Shown here in pieces: positions 26,310 through 35,626 of a DNA stretch of 64,000 nt. The notes beneath the pieces were generated by a model. The model was not told the DNA's origin and made no database searches. It saw only the letters and a program-made list of their open reading frames with translations. A program made the position numbers and the translations under genes. Within the stretch, counting starts at the first letter, position 1. Every line of letters starts with the position of its first letter. Where the stretch lies: positions 130,056 to 194,055 of the forward strand of contig NZ_LMUT01000018.1 of NCBI RefSeq assembly GCF_009765785.1, written 5' to 3'. Origin of the DNA: Granulicella sp. L46. Lineage in GTDB: Bacteria > Acidobacteriota > Terriglobia > Terriglobales > Acidobacteriaceae.

Positions 26310-28793
26310 CTAGACAGTGGTAAGTGCCAGTCCGGCAGCCTTCTCTTCACCCTCAGCCGCAACCGGCCGATAGTGCAGTTGGTTGTTCTCGAGGTAGACC
26401 TCCAGGAACGCAGGCCGCTCGGCGATGAGCCCAGCGATGAGCGCTTCGGAGAGCGGATCTTCGATGAACCGCTGCAGCGCGCGCCGCAACGGCCGTGCAC
26501 CGTAGCTTCGGTCCACCAGCGTCTTGTCCAGGATCCAGCGTTGCGCATCGTCGCGCACCGTCAGCGTAATGGCCTTGTGCACCAGGTTCTTGTTCAGGCC
26601 CTGCACCAGCAGGTCCATGATCTGCATCAGGTCCGAATCGCTCAGCGACGTGAACACGATGACCTCGTCCAGGCGGTTGAGGAACTCGGGGTTGAAGGTT
26701 CTCTTCACCTCGCCCATCACCATCTCCTGCATCTTCTCGAGCACAATCTCATCCTTGCTCGATTGGAAGCCCAGGCCTTCGCGCTTCATCAAATGCTTCG
26801 CGCCAATGTTCGACGTCATGATGATGATCGTGTTCTTGAAGTCGACCGTGTTGCCCAATCCGTCGGTCAACTGGCCGTCTTCAAACACCTGTAGCAGCAG
26901 GTTGAACACATCAGGATGAGCCTTCTCGACTTCGTCAAGCAGCACGACCGAGTATGGCGAACGCTTCACGCGCTCCGTTAACTGGCCGCCCTCCTCGTAG
27001 CCCACGTAGCCCGGAGGCGAGCCAATCAGCTTGCTCACCGAATGCTTCTCCATGAACTCCGACATATCGAAGCGGATCAGCGACTTTTCGCTGCCGAACA
27101 AAAATTCGGCTAACGTCCGTGCCATCTCTGTTTTGCCCACGCCTGTAGGTCCAAGGAACAGGAAGCTGCCAATGGGCCGCGCCGGATTCTTCAACCCAGC
27201 ACGAGACCGCCGAATCGCCCTTGCCAGCGCCGAGATCGCCTTGCCCTGCGCGATCACCCGCTTGTGAAGCTCCTCCTCAACGCGCAACAGCTTCTGCGTC
27301 TCTTCTTCCTTGATCGACGTAATCGGAACGCCCGTCCAGCGCGACACCACGTCCTCAATATCCTCGCGCGTCACAATGCCCGAGCTCGATTCATCGAGGT
27401 GATACTTGTCGCGCAGCGCCCGTAGGTTTTCCCGCTCCTTGCGCTCTTCGTCCGAGTAAAAGCGTGCTTTCTCAAACTCGTGATTCGCAATCGCGTTCTC
27501 CATGCGGTGCACGATGAACTTGATCCGCTTCTGCACCTCGGTCAACTCTTCGGGCAGCGTCGTCTGGCGCAGCTTCACCCGCGCGCCAGCCTCGTCGATC
27601 AAATCAATCGCCTTGTCCGGCAGGAACCGATCTGGGATATACCGGCTGGAGTGCGAGACGGAGAACGTAATCGCGTCGTCGGTATAGCTGACGGCGTGGA
27701 ACTTCTCGTACTTCTCCCGAATGCCCATCAAAATCTTGATGGCATCTTCTTCGTTCGGCGGCGGCACCTTTACAGCCTGGAATCGCCGCTCAAGCGACCG
27801 GTCCTTCTCAATCGACTTGCGATACTCCGCCGGCGTCGTCGCTCCGATGCACTGGATTTCGCCGCGGCTTAGAGCCGGCTTTAGAATATTAGCTGCATCC
27901 AGCGAACCCTCAGCCGATCCAGCGCCAACCAGCGTATGCAGTTCATCGATAAACACGATGCAGTTCTGGTTTTCGATCAACTCTTTCATGATCGTCTTCA
28001 ACCGCTCTTCAAACTGCCCGCGATACTTCGTTCCGGCAACGATCAGCGAAAGATCAAGCGACAGCACGCGCTTCTCCGCGAGGAAGCTAGGCACCTCGCC
28101 GTCAGCAATCTTCTGCGCCAGTCCTTCAACGATTGCCGTCTTACCCACGCCCGGCTCGCCAATCAGCACTGGATTATTTTTCGTGCGCCGGCACAGGATC
28201 TGGATCACGCGCTCGACTTCGAAGTCGCGTCCAACGAGCGGATCAAGCTGCTGGTCAGTTGCCGCTTGAGTGAGGTCGCGCGAGAATTCCGCCAGCATGG
28301 ATTGCTCCTGCTGCGCGGCACCGCCGCGTTGCTTGCCGCTGCCGCTTGCCGCCGCCGGCTTCTCCTGCGTCGTGCGCTGCAGCTCTTCGCGAATCGCAGC
28401 CAGTCGCAGCCCGCGCTCGGTCAAAATCTCTGCGGCGAAACACTTCTCCTCGCGCAGCAGTCCCAGCAGCAGGTGCTCGGTCCCAATATGTTTGTGGCTC
28501 AGCCGCTCGGCCTCTTCCGCCGCATACGCGAGCACGCGCTTGCACTCGTTCGAGAGCGGAAGATCGACCGAGGTCGAAACCTTCTCGCGCACGATCGTGC
28601 GTTGTTCAATCTGTTTGCGAATGGATTCTACCGAAGCATGCGACCGCAGAAAGCGGTTCGTGAGTGCCTTGTCTTCCCGAAGCAGGCCCAGTAAGAGATG
28701 TTCGGTTTCAATGTACGGCGATCCGAACTGGCTCGCCTCGTAGCGCGCGAAGAAAATCACGCGCCGCGCCTTTTCTGTATAGCGTTCGAACAT
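26310..28793 (-). CDS. clpC: ATP-dependent Clp protease ATP-binding subunit ClpC
   Basis: Two-ring AAA+ unfoldase partner of ClpP. Features in order are the tandem Clp N-repeats ([19 protein letters not shown] and the second [13 protein letters not shown] repeat), first Walker A GEPGVGKT with [11 protein letters not shown], a UVR-type middle region ([21 protein letters not shown]), second Walker [10 protein letters not shown] and [12 protein letters not shown]. Length 827. ATG 28793 follows GGGGGAG; a longer frame upstream has no similarity. The leader contains the inverted repeat CCGCGCT/AGCGCGG (28816-28822/28845-28851). mcsA/mcsB are not beside it, unlike in Firmicutes. Confidence 0.94.
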   Translation of the reverse strand: MFERYTEKARRVIFFARYEASQFGSPYIETEHLLLGLLREDKALTNRFLRSHASVESIRKQIEQRTIVREKVSTSVDLPLSNECKRVLAYAAEEAERLSHKHIGTEHLLLGLLREEKCFAAEILTERGLRLAAIREELQRTTQEKPAAASGSGKQRGGAAQQEQSMLAEFSRDLTQAATDQQLDPLVGRDFEVERVIQILCRRTKNNPVLIGEPGVGKTAIVEGLAQKIADGEVPSFLAEKRVLSLDLSLIVAGTKYRGQFEERLKTIMKELIENQNCIVFIDELHTLVGAGSAEGSLDAANILKPALSRGEIQCIGATTPAEYRKSIEKDRSLERRFQAVKVPPPNEEDAIKILMGIREKYEKFHAVSYTDDAITFSVSHSSRYIPDRFLPDKAIDLIDEAGARVKLRQTTLPEELTEVQKRIKFIVHRMENAIANHEFEKARFYSDEERKERENLRALRDKYHLDESSSGIVTREDIEDVVSRWTGVPITSIKEEETQKLLRVEEELHKRVIAQGKAISALARAIRRSRAGLKNPARPIGSFLFLGPTGVGKTEMARTLAEFLFGSEKSLIRFDMSEFMEKHSVSKLIGSPPGYVGYEEGGQLTERVKRSPYSVVLLDEVEKAHPDVFNLLLQVFEDGQLTDGLGNTVDFKNTIIIMTSNIGAKHLMKREGLGFQSSKDEIVLEKMQEMVMGEVKRTFNPEFLNRLDEVIVFTSLSDSDLMQIMDLLVQGLNKNLVHKAITLTVRDDAQRWILDKTLVDRSYGARPLRRALQRFIEDPLSEALIAGLIAERPAFLEVYLENNQLHYRPVAAEGEEKAAGLALTTV

Positions 28794-29118
28794 ACTCCCC
28801 CTTCGAACCGTCGCTCCGCGCTTGAAACCAAATCTGAAACGAGGAGCGCGGTCTGCGAATGACGATTGCGTGGCCACCGTCGCGTTCGGTTGCGACGGAG
28901 AGGACTGATTGTTGAAAAGCTCTGGAAACAACCAGCTGAGTTGACCCTAGTGTATCCGTCTCAAGCGCCTATGGAAAACGCTCCGGAACTTTCAGGAATC
29001 AAAGATTAGACGTTTCTGTGGGAAATCGGTCGCAAATTGCCCTGAAACGGCCCAGAGGCACCCGCGTGTCCCATTTCCGAACAGCCGGTATGCGCCTATG
29101 TCGCGGCCAAGCGGCCAT
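28794..29118. other. Intergenic region upstream of clpC
   Basis: 325 nt between clpC (leftward) and the end of lolD. It contains the clpC leader with the 7-bp inverted repeat at 28816-28851. I see no gene, no RNA gene and no other clear signal. Confidence 0.5.
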
Positions 29119-29841
29119 CTAAGCCACTGCGAGTCGGCCAGCTTTTAATCGCAGCACCCGGTCGCACCGCCCCGCAAACTCCAGGTTGTGCGTCACCAGC
29201 ACGCTCGCCAGCGCATTCTCCCGATGCAGCTCCTGCAGCAGCTCGAACACCCGCTCCGCCGTCGCTCCATCGAGATCCCCCGTAGGCTCGTCCGCCAGCA
29301 GCAGTTTCGGCTTCGTAATCAGCGCCCGCGCAATCGACAGCCGCTGCTGCTCCCCCCCCGACAATTCGCCCGACCGATGCTCCCCGCGATCCCCCAGCCC
29401 CACCCGCTGCAACCATCGCGCGGCTTCCTCCAACGCCACCCCCCGCCGCGCCCCTCGCGAAAGTAATGGCATGGCCACATTCTCCAGCGCTGTAAACTCC
29501 GGCAGCAGGTAATGAAACTGCCACACATAGCCAATCTCCCGATTGCGATATTCCCCCGCCTGCCGCGCATTCAGCCGCGTCACATTGGTCTCGCCGCACC
29601 ACACCTCGCCCGACGTCGGACGATCTAGCGCCGCCAGTAAATGCAGCAGGGAACTCTTGCCCGCGCCACTCTCCCCCACCACCGCGACCATCTCGCCCGC
29701 CGCGACTTCCAACGAAAGATCCTCGAACAGCCGCAGCCCCACGCCGCCCGCAGCCAGCGGCGCGTACGTCTTCTCCAGCGCTACAGCTCTAAGCACCGGC
29801 GTCATTCGCGCTCCGTCAATCGCGGGCAGGGGACTGCTCAT
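29119..29841 (-). CDS. ABC transporter ATP-binding protein, LolD type
   Basis: ATPase of the lipoprotein-releasing/MacB superfamily. The 240 residues contain Walker A GESGAGKSSLLH, the LolD-like GYVWQFHYLLPEFTALENVAMPLL, signature LSGGEQQRLSIARAL and Walker B LLLADEPTGDLD. It overlaps the AhpD-like gene by 4 bp and is in the same operon as the LolC/E-type permease, so it probably powers extraction of lipoproteins from the inner membrane. No LolA or LolB is visible. Confidence 0.85.
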   Translation of the reverse strand: MSSPLPAIDGARMTPVLRAVALEKTYAPLAAGGVGLRLFEDLSLEVAAGEMVAVVGESGAGKSSLLHLLAALDRPTSGEVWCGETNVTRLNARQAGEYRNREIGYVWQFHYLLPEFTALENVAMPLLSRGARRGVALEEAARWLQRVGLGDRGEHRSGELSGGEQQRLSIARALITKPKLLLADEPTGDLDGATAERVFELLQELHRENALASVLVTHNLEFAGRCDRVLRLKAGRLAVA

Positions 29842-30344
29842 TCGGCCGCAGTCTCCCCAGCCGCGACAGGCTCAGCATGCGGCGCGATCTCTGCGCTGCT
29901 CCGCGCCTTAGGCTTCCACTCCGCGCGAAACGCCACGCCCATCCGGTTCCAAGCATTGATGTTCGCAATCGCAAACGTCAGGTCCACGAGATCCTTTTCC
30001 TGGAAGAACGCACTCACCGCGGCATACTCCTCGTCGGACACATGCGACGCATTCACATCCGTCACCGCCTCCGTCCACGCCAGCGCCGCGCGCTCTCGCG
30101 GCGTAAACGCATCCGACCCCCGCCAGTCCGCCACGGCATCGATGCGGCTGTCTGGCTCATGATGCTTATGCAGCTCGTCGCTATGCATCCCAATGCAGTA
30201 CCCGCAGCCATTGAGCTGCGACGCGCGCAGATACACCAGCTCCAGCAGCACCGGCTCCAGCACAGTCTCGGTGTTAATGTAGTGTCCCAGCGAAGCCAGC
30301 GCCTCATAACCGCCCGGCGCAAGTTTTGGATATTTCAGTCTCAT
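29838..30344 (-). CDS. Carboxymuconolactone decarboxylase/AhpD-family protein
   Basis: 168 residues with the AhpD-like core: ELVYLRASQLNGCGYCIGMH carries the CxxCxxxH redox motif, followed by the family's helical region with AWTEAVTDV. Such proteins are peroxidases or disulfide-linked antioxidant helpers. The C-terminal 25 residues are a low-complexity tail. It is inserted between the Lol-type permease and its ATPase, overlapping the latter as ATGA; this placement is unusual. Confidence 0.85.
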   Translation of the reverse strand: MRLKYPKLAPGGYEALASLGHYINTETVLEPVLLELVYLRASQLNGCGYCIGMHSDELHKHHEPDSRIDAVADWRGSDAFTPRERAALAWTEAVTDVNASHVSDEEYAAVSAFFQEKDLVDLTFAIANINAWNRMGVAFRAEWKPKARSSAEIAPHAEPVAAGETAAE

Positions 30345-30377
30345 ACGTATCGTGCCTCCATCAAATATCTAACGCGA

Positions 30378-31631
30378 CTATTCATACCGCAGCGCCTCGG
30401 CCGGCAGCACACTCGCAGCCGAGCTCGACGGATAAATCGTCGCCAGCAAACTCATTCCCAAACTCACCCCCGCCACCACCAGCGCGTCCACCAGCCGCGG
30501 CGCGAACGGCAGGTAGTCGATCGAGTACACGCTCGCATCCAGGGCAATGAACCGATAGTGCGACCCGACGATGCTCACCACATATCCCAGTACCAGGCCC
30601 AGCACCGTTCCCACAGCCGAGATCAGCAGCCCCTGCAGCAGGAAAATCTTTCGCACCTGCTCCGCCGTCACGCCAAAGCTCATCATCACGGCAATGTCGC
30701 GCGTCTTCTCCATCACCATCATGGTCAGCGCAATCAGAATATTCAGCGCCGCCACGACCACAATCAGCGCCAGCACAATGAACGTGACATCCTGCTCCAG
30801 CTTCATGGCGCGAAACAACTCGCGATTCTGCTCCATCCAGTTGGTCGTCTGGAAGCCGGGCCCGGCCGCAGCCTCAATGGCCTTGCCCACCTGCTCGGCT
30901 TTGTACAGGTCATCGATCTTGAAGCTGATCACACTCACCAAATCCGGCTCGGAGAACAGTCGCTGCGCATCGGTCAGCCGCATAAACGCATAGCCATCGT
31001 CATACTGGTAGAAGCCGGACGAGAAAATCCCCACCACGCGAAACCGCTGATAGCGAGGCACCAATCCCAGCGGCGTCAACTCACCCTGCGGCGAGGTCAC
31101 CAGCAGGGAATCGCCAACCTCGGCTCCCAGCGTCAACGCGAGTTCATGCCCAATCACCAGGGGCGGCGCCAACTGACTTCCCGCTGCAACCGTCGACGTA
31201 TTTGGAGCCAGTTCCGCAGCCGATCCCTCATTCACCGACTGCAACAAGTTCCCAACCGTCGCCTCATCCGCCGGCACAATCCCCTTGATCAGCGCGCCGC
31301 CACTCCGCGCGCCCCGTGAGATCAGCACCTGTCCATAAAGTCCCGGCGCCACCGCGGTCACATGCGGTACGGCCGCTAAGCGTGCCATCAGCGGTCGCCA
31401 GTGGCTTATCCCATCGCCCGCCGTCCGCATCAGCTGCACATGCGCAGTCGAACCCACCAGCCGCTGCTGCAAATCCCGCCGCATGCCATTCGTAATCGCC
31501 AGCGCAATAATTAGCGCCGCCACGCCCGCCGCCACGCCCACCACCGAGATCACGGTTATCAACCCAACAACGGCCTGCCGCCGTCGGGCGCGAAGATAAC
31601 GTGCAGCGACAAAGAGTTCGAAACGCATCAA
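30378..31631 (-). CDS. LolC/LolE-type ABC permease (FtsX family)
   Basis: 417 residues. The N-terminus FELFVAARYLRARRRQAVVGLITVIS is typical of LolC/LolE, followed by one helix, a large periplasmic MacB-like domain (about 45-265) and three C-terminal helices with MMSFGVTAEQVRKIFLLQG, the coupling segment. With the ATPase two genes downstream it would form a transporter, possibly as a homodimer since only one permease is present. ATG may be 31631 or 31628. Confidence 0.87.
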   Translation of the reverse strand: MMRFELFVAARYLRARRRQAVVGLITVISVVGVAAGVAALIIALAITNGMRRDLQQRLVGSTAHVQLMRTAGDGISHWRPLMARLAAVPHVTAVAPGLYGQVLISRGARSGGALIKGIVPADEATVGNLLQSVNEGSAAELAPNTSTVAAGSQLAPPLVIGHELALTLGAEVGDSLLVTSPQGELTPLGLVPRYQRFRVVGIFSSGFYQYDDGYAFMRLTDAQRLFSEPDLVSVISFKIDDLYKAEQVGKAIEAAAGPGFQTTNWMEQNRELFRAMKLEQDVTFIVLALIVVVAALNILIALTMMVMEKTRDIAVMMSFGVTAEQVRKIFLLQGLLISAVGTVLGLVLGYVVSIVGSHYRFIALDASVYSIDYLPFAPRLVDALVVAGVSLGMSLLATIYPSSSAASVLPAEALRYE

Positions 31632-31670
31632 CCGCTATCTTACCTGCGAGCGTCCACCGCCCCACTTACC

Positions 31671-32678
31671 CTAGTTCGCCAGCACTGCCCGGTACCGCAC
31701 CTGGTTCTTCTTCACCTTGTCCACGGCCTTGTTCGCATCTTTCATCGCGAACTTCTCCGTGATGGCCTTCACCTTGTGCCGCGCCGCCACATCCAGCATC
31801 TCGTGCAGATCCCGCGGGCTGCCCGACGGGCTTCCCGCAAGCGCCTTCTGGCCGCCAATCAAGCTGAACGCCGAAATCTGCATCGGCGAAGGCGACGCTC
31901 CCAGGACCACCAGCGTTCCCTTGGGCCGCAGCATCGCAATGAAGCTCTGGAAGTCCTGGTCCGCCGACACGGTACACAGAATTAAGTCCAGACTTCCCGC
32001 CGCCTTCTTGATCTCGCCATTCTCCCGGGTATTCACAAAGTTGTGCGCGCCCAGCGTACGGGCCTCGGCCTCTTTATCCTTGGAGGTCGAAAACGCCGTC
32101 ACCTCGCACCCAAACGCGCGGGCGAACTGTAGCCCCATATGTCCCAGGCCGCCAATCCCAACCACGCCGACGCGCGACGACGGCCGCGCCAGCCAATTCT
32201 TCAGCGGGCTATACACCGTAATCCCCCCACACAGCAGGGGAGCCACATTCTCGCTCTCCATCCCCTCCGGCACAGGGATCGCAAACTTCGCATTTACGCG
32301 GATCGCATCTGCATACCCGCCGTTGCGCCCAATGCAGGTCGGCTGCGCCTTCGCACACAGGTGCTCATCGCCCTGCCGGCACCACTCGCAGATCCCGCAG
32401 GAGTCCGCCTGCCAGCCAATTCCCACCCGCTCGCCCAGCTTCCGATCCGTCACCTCGGAGCCCACGCCCGTCACTGTCCCCACAATCTCGTGCCCCGGAA
32501 TAAACGGGTACTTGCTCAATCCCCAATCGTTATCAATCAGGTGGATATCCGAATGGCACACCCCGCAATGGGTGATCTTGACTTCAACCTCGTGCGGCCC
32601 CAACTCCCCTACCGAATACTTGTACGGTAGAAGCTGAGCCCCCGCCGCATGGGTGGCAAGTCCGCGAATCTCTGGCAT
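31671..32678 (-). CDS. Zinc-dependent alcohol dehydrogenase, YahK/Ahr (CAD-like) group
   Basis: Medium-chain dehydrogenase of 335 residues that reduces aldehydes with NADPH. Catalytic zinc ligands are in THCGVCHSD and GHEIVG; the structural zinc site has CGICEWCRQGDEHLC. The Rossmann motif GIGGLGHMGLQFA is followed by STSKDKEAEA, whose Ser-Lys pattern favours NADP(H). It lies 39 bp downstream-to-upstream of the Lol operon on the same strand and could be its first gene. The substrate is not determined. Confidence 0.88.
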   Translation of the reverse strand: MPEIRGLATHAAGAQLLPYKYSVGELGPHEVEVKITHCGVCHSDIHLIDNDWGLSKYPFIPGHEIVGTVTGVGSEVTDRKLGERVGIGWQADSCGICEWCRQGDEHLCAKAQPTCIGRNGGYADAIRVNAKFAIPVPEGMESENVAPLLCGGITVYSPLKNWLARPSSRVGVVGIGGLGHMGLQFARAFGCEVTAFSTSKDKEAEARTLGAHNFVNTRENGEIKKAAGSLDLILCTVSADQDFQSFIAMLRPKGTLVVLGASPSPMQISAFSLIGGQKALAGSPSGSPRDLHEMLDVAARHKVKAITEKFAMKDANKAVDKVKKNQVRYRAVLAN

Positions 32679-32864
32679 GGAAGAGCTCCTTCACACTTTC
32701 AGTGCATCAATATATCGATTGCCTTTGTCGTAACCACCATAAGATGCCATGGCTGGCAATGCGCGTTTTCTAAATCTTGGCTTTCCACAATTCTAGACCG
32801 AAAACCCTGCCAAAATTTGTCAATCCACAGCTTCCTGGTCGCAGGTTTATGTCATAATTATCTA

Positions 32865-32967
32865 GCGCCTCTGGTCGGGACGACCCCCCACCGGTCGCAT
32901 CCCTTGATAGGAGGCGCGATTTGAAAGCAAAGGGTCCGCTGGCACCCCCCGGCGGCCCTTTGTGTTT
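32865..32967 (+). ncRNA. Candidate small RNA or structured leader
   Basis: After a possible -10 CATAAT (32853-32858) the sequence folds as GCGCCTC (32865-32871) with GAGGCGC (32911-32917). An inner hairpin is GGTCG-GGA-CGACC (32873-32885). An intrinsic-terminator-like stem follows: AAAGGG/CCCTTT (32929-32934 with 32956-32961) and CCGC/GCGG, then TGTGTTT. The predicted transcript is about 100 nt with no convincing protein. Its C-rich terminator loop is typical of pairing small RNAs. The -35 box is weak. The terminator stem could instead serve the leftward methyltransferase gene. Confidence 0.4.
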
Positions 32968-32999
32968 AATCCCACATCTTCCAGGCCTGTTCCAACAAG

Positions 33000-33659
33000 T
33001 TAGATCCGCCGAGCAGTCACGAACCACGCCGCTAATCCTTTGTGGCCGAATCTTGTCTCAATCCAGTCTCGCTCGACGGCAACAATATCCCATCCGTTGC
33101 CAGCGTTTAACGCAGCTCGCACTTCTTCCTCGCGCACCGGATGCGGGCCAAGATCGGGTCCCTCATCGCTGAAGCTCAGCACGTAAAGCGTTCCGCCCGG
33201 CTTGGTCACCGACGCCAGGCTCGCCACATATCCCGGGCGCTCGTCTGCGTTGAAGGTGTGAAACAATCCGCAATCCAGCACGGTTTCAAAGCTGCGTCCC
33301 AATCGTCCCAGTTGGAATGCATCAGCCACGGCAAAGTCAGCCTTGAGGCCACGCTCAGCGGCTTTCCGGCGAGCCATCGCCAGCGCCGTTTCAGCCACGT
33401 CAACGCCCAGTACGGACAGGCCTAGCGACGCGGCAAGAAGAGCATGCTCCCCGGTCCCGCATCCCGCATCCAGCACGGGCCCCGTAAATCCGCCCATGGA
33501 GGCCACCCGCACAAACGCTGGCTGCGGCCGACCGATATCCCACGGCGCACCAGCGCCCTGATACGACGCGTCCCAGGGAACTCCCGTCATCCGCTCATGG
33601 CTCGTCGGTTGCCGCCCACCGAACGCATCATCTACTGGTCTTCCTGCTGGCTCCGCCAT
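33000..33659 (-). CDS. Class I SAM-dependent methyltransferase
   Basis: 219 residues. Rossmann motif I is VLDAGCGTGEHALLAASLG, motif II-like VLGVDVAETALAMAR and motif IV AVADAFQLGRLGRSFETVLDCGLFHTF. The opening PWDASYQGAGAPWDIGRPQP is shared with thiopurine-methyltransferase-like small-molecule enzymes. ATG 33659 follows GGGAGGGA. It is divergent from the ArsR gene; the promoters lie in 33660-33764. Substrate unknown. Confidence 0.85.
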   Translation of the reverse strand: MAEPAGRPVDDAFGGRQPTSHERMTGVPWDASYQGAGAPWDIGRPQPAFVRVASMGGFTGPVLDAGCGTGEHALLAASLGLSVLGVDVAETALAMARRKAAERGLKADFAVADAFQLGRLGRSFETVLDCGLFHTFNADERPGYVASLASVTKPGGTLYVLSFSDEGPDLGPHPVREEEVRAALNAGNGWDIVAVERDWIETRFGHKGLAAWFVTARRI

Positions 33660-33734
33660 CTTTGTCCCTCCCCAAAATCGTCTCACCAAGCCTTACCAGA
33701 ACACCAGAGATGGCATGTGAAATTAGATCTTTAC

Positions 33735-33754
33735 ATATTCCTTATAAGGAATAT
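33735..33754. promoter_or_regulatory. Perfect 20-bp palindromic operator
   Basis: ATATTCCTTATAAGGAATAT is fully self-complementary and ends 10 nt before the ArsR ATG at 33765. The site fits a dimeric winged-helix repressor, so autorepression of the ArsR operon is likely. It may also act on the divergent methyltransferase. Confidence 0.75.
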
Positions 33755-33764
33755 ATTGATCTTC

Positions 33765-34139
33765 ATGACACGACAGGCTCATCCCGCCGACGTCTTCACC
33801 GCCATCGCCGAGCCCCGTCGCCGCCAGGTCATCGCCGTGCTCTCCGATGGCGAGGAGCACGCCGTCAACGAAATTGTCGTTCGCATGAAGATGGACCAGT
33901 CTCCGGTCTCGAAGCATCTCAGTGCACTGCACAAGGTCGGCGTCGTGACGGTCGTCAAGCGTGGACAGCACCGCATGTACCGCCTCAATGCCGAGGGCCT
34001 CAAGCCGGTCCACGACTGGGTGAAAGTCTTCGAACGCTACTGGACCCACCAGGTCGACCAGATCAAGCAGCGCGCCGAACGCAAGGCCTTAGAACGATTA
34101 ATTCGCCTCGACGACGGTCCCAATAAAAAGGAGGAATAA
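33765..34139 (+). CDS. ArsR-family winged-helix repressor
   Basis: 124 residues. The winged helix reads FTAIAEPRRRQVIAVL...VNEIVVRMKMDQSPVSKHLSALHKVGVVTVVKRGQHRMYRLN. No metal-binding CxC motif is present, so a metal sensor is unlikely. This is the class commonly paired with AHSA1/SRPBCC genes. The C-terminal helix (VFERYWTHQVDQIKQRAERK) is the family's dimer and AHSA1-linked tail. It overlaps the next gene (TAATG) and is preceded by a perfect palindrome. Confidence 0.9.
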   Translation: MTRQAHPADVFTAIAEPRRRQVIAVLSDGEEHAVNEIVVRMKMDQSPVSKHLSALHKVGVVTVVKRGQHRMYRLNAEGLKPVHDWVKVFERYWTHQVDQIKQRAERKALERLIRLDDGPNKKEE

Positions 34140-34591
34140 TGGCAGCCACTGTAAAGGAAGGCGTAGTGCAAGCCTTCGAGATCATCAAGGAAGAAGAGAT
34201 CGCCGCCCCGATCGAGATCGTCTTCGAGACCATCTTAGAGCAGATGGGACCGCTGAACTCCACGCCCGAAAAGCCCATGCCGATGGTGCTTGAAGCGTGG
34301 CCCGGCGGCCGCTGGTATCGCGACCTCGGCAACAACACCGGCCACTTCTGGGGTACGGTGCAGGCCATTAAGGCGCCCTCGCTGCTCGAGATTTGGGGTC
34401 CGCTCTTCATGTCGAACCCCGCGGTTTCGAACCTCCAATATCGCCTCACGGAGGAAAACGGCGTCACCCGCATGCGCTTCGTACATCGCGCGATGGGCTG
34501 GATCGGTGAAAACGAGCGCGGCGTCCACGAAGGTTGGACTCACATGATCGAACGCATCCGCACAGCAGTCGCGGAGCGGAAAGGAAGGTAG
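34139..34591 (+). CDS. SRPBCC/AHSA1-like domain protein
   Basis: 150-residue START/AHSA1-like beta-grip protein: EIIKEEEIAAPIEIVFETIL, WPGGRWYRDLGNNTGHFWGTVQAIKAPSLLEIWGP, and the closing HEGWTHMIERIRTAV. Members bind small hydrophobic ligands in a cavity; no enzyme activity is assigned. Overlaps the ArsR stop by one base, so the two are made together. Confidence 0.87.
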   Translation: MAATVKEGVVQAFEIIKEEEIAAPIEIVFETILEQMGPLNSTPEKPMPMVLEAWPGGRWYRDLGNNTGHFWGTVQAIKAPSLLEIWGPLFMSNPAVSNLQYRLTEENGVTRMRFVHRAMGWIGENERGVHEGWTHMIERIRTAVAERKGR

Positions 34592-34593
34592 CC

Positions 34594-34761
34594 ATGTGTC
34601 CCTTCTGCATCGGTACGGCAGTATGGATTGCGGCAGGTGCCGTCACCACGGGTGGTGTCTCCGCGATCGCCATCACCAAACTCTGGAACAAAAAATCTCG
34701 CGAGCCCCAACCTACAGCCTTGACCGGCGATAGTTCCGCGCCGCCGTCGCAACGCTCTTGA
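34594..34761 (+). CDS. Small MCPFCIG-type membrane protein
   Basis: 55 residues beginning MCPFCIGTAVWIAAGAVTTG followed by VSAIAITKLW. A CxxC pair at the extreme N-terminus precedes one hydrophobic helix, and the tail is polar. RBS GGAAGG precedes the ATG closely. It starts 2 bp after the SRPBCC stop, within the ArsR operon. Similar tiny proteins occur beside ArsR-AHSA1 pairs; the function is unknown. Confidence 0.7.
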   Translation: MCPFCIGTAVWIAAGAVTTGGVSAIAITKLWNKKSREPQPTALTGDSSAPPSQRS

Positions 34762-34797
34762 ACCACAAATCACATTAGCGCGAACAAGGAGGAAACA

Positions 34798-35577
34798 ATG
34801 TCGAACACCAATGACTCGACCGGCAAGACAACCAACGAGCAGATCGCAGCGATGAAGAAGCCTCCCGTCGTCTCGGCGGACGAATGGCAGAAGTCCTGGG
34901 AAGAGCTGCTGGTCAAAGAGAAGGAGCTCACCCGCACGCGTGATGCAATGGCCGCAGCGCGACGCCGCATGCCGTGGCTCGCGGTCGAAAAGGAGTACGT
35001 CTTCGAAGGCCCGCAAGGGAAGCGCTCGCTGCTCGAACTCTTCGAAGGCCGCCGCCAACTCGTGCTCTATCGCGCCTTCTATGATTCGAACGTCTACGGC
35101 TGGCCCGACCACGCCTGCGTCGGCTGCTCGCTCGGCGCCGACCAGGTCTCGCACCTCGCCCACCTGCACGCCCGCGATACCACGCTCGCCTACGCCTCGC
35201 GCGGTTCGCAGGAAAACATCGCGAAGCTGAAACACCGCATGGGCTGGGAAAAGATCCCTTGGTACACCATCACCGACGACTGGGACAAAGACTTCAGCGT
35301 CGACCAATGGCACGGCCACAACGTTTTCTTCCGCGACGAGAACGACAAAATCTTCCGCACCTACTACGTCAACAACCGCGGCGACGAAAACATGGGCACC
35401 CTCTGGAGCTTCCTCGACGTCACGCCGTTAGGCCGCCAGGAAGATTGGGAAGACTCGCCCGAGGGCTATCCCAAAGGACCGCGCTACAAGTGGTGGCGCT
35501 GGCACGATGTCTACGGTAAGGAAGACGCCGAATTGGGCAAGGTCTTGGACAGAGCCATGGTCACGCTGGATCTGTAG
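34798..35577 (+). CDS. DUF899 (thioredoxin-like) family protein
   Basis: 259 residues. The DUF899 pattern is clear: RRRMPWLAVEKEYVFEGPQG, LFEGRRQLVLYRAFYD, the ACVGCSLGADQVSHLAHLHARD core with a CxxC pair, and YYVNNRGDENMGTLWSFLDVTPLGRQEDWEDSPEGYP. The fold is thioredoxin-like, but the biochemical activity is not established. RBS AAGGAGG precedes the ATG. Last gene of the ArsR operon. Confidence 0.87.
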   Translation: MSNTNDSTGKTTNEQIAAMKKPPVVSADEWQKSWEELLVKEKELTRTRDAMAAARRRMPWLAVEKEYVFEGPQGKRSLLELFEGRRQLVLYRAFYDSNVYGWPDHACVGCSLGADQVSHLAHLHARDTTLAYASRGSQENIAKLKHRMGWEKIPWYTITDDWDKDFSVDQWHGHNVFFRDENDKIFRTYYVNNRGDENMGTLWSFLDVTPLGRQEDWEDSPEGYPKGPRYKWWRWHDVYGKEDAELGKVLDRAMVTLDL

Positions 35578-35626
35578 CCCCGCTGGCCGCGGTCATCTCG
35601 ACGCGGCTGCGTTTCTCGAAAGCTGG

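Noticed and set aside
32873..32900. Guanidine-II (mini-ykkC) riboswitch
   Set aside because: Only one ACGA-loop hairpin is present; the class needs two, and no guanidine-related gene follows on the plus strand.
34540..35319. 259-codon minus-strand frame opposite the DUF899 gene
   Set aside because: The plus-strand DUF899 protein is well conserved in pattern; this frame also runs across the small MCPFC gene and has no recognisable domain.
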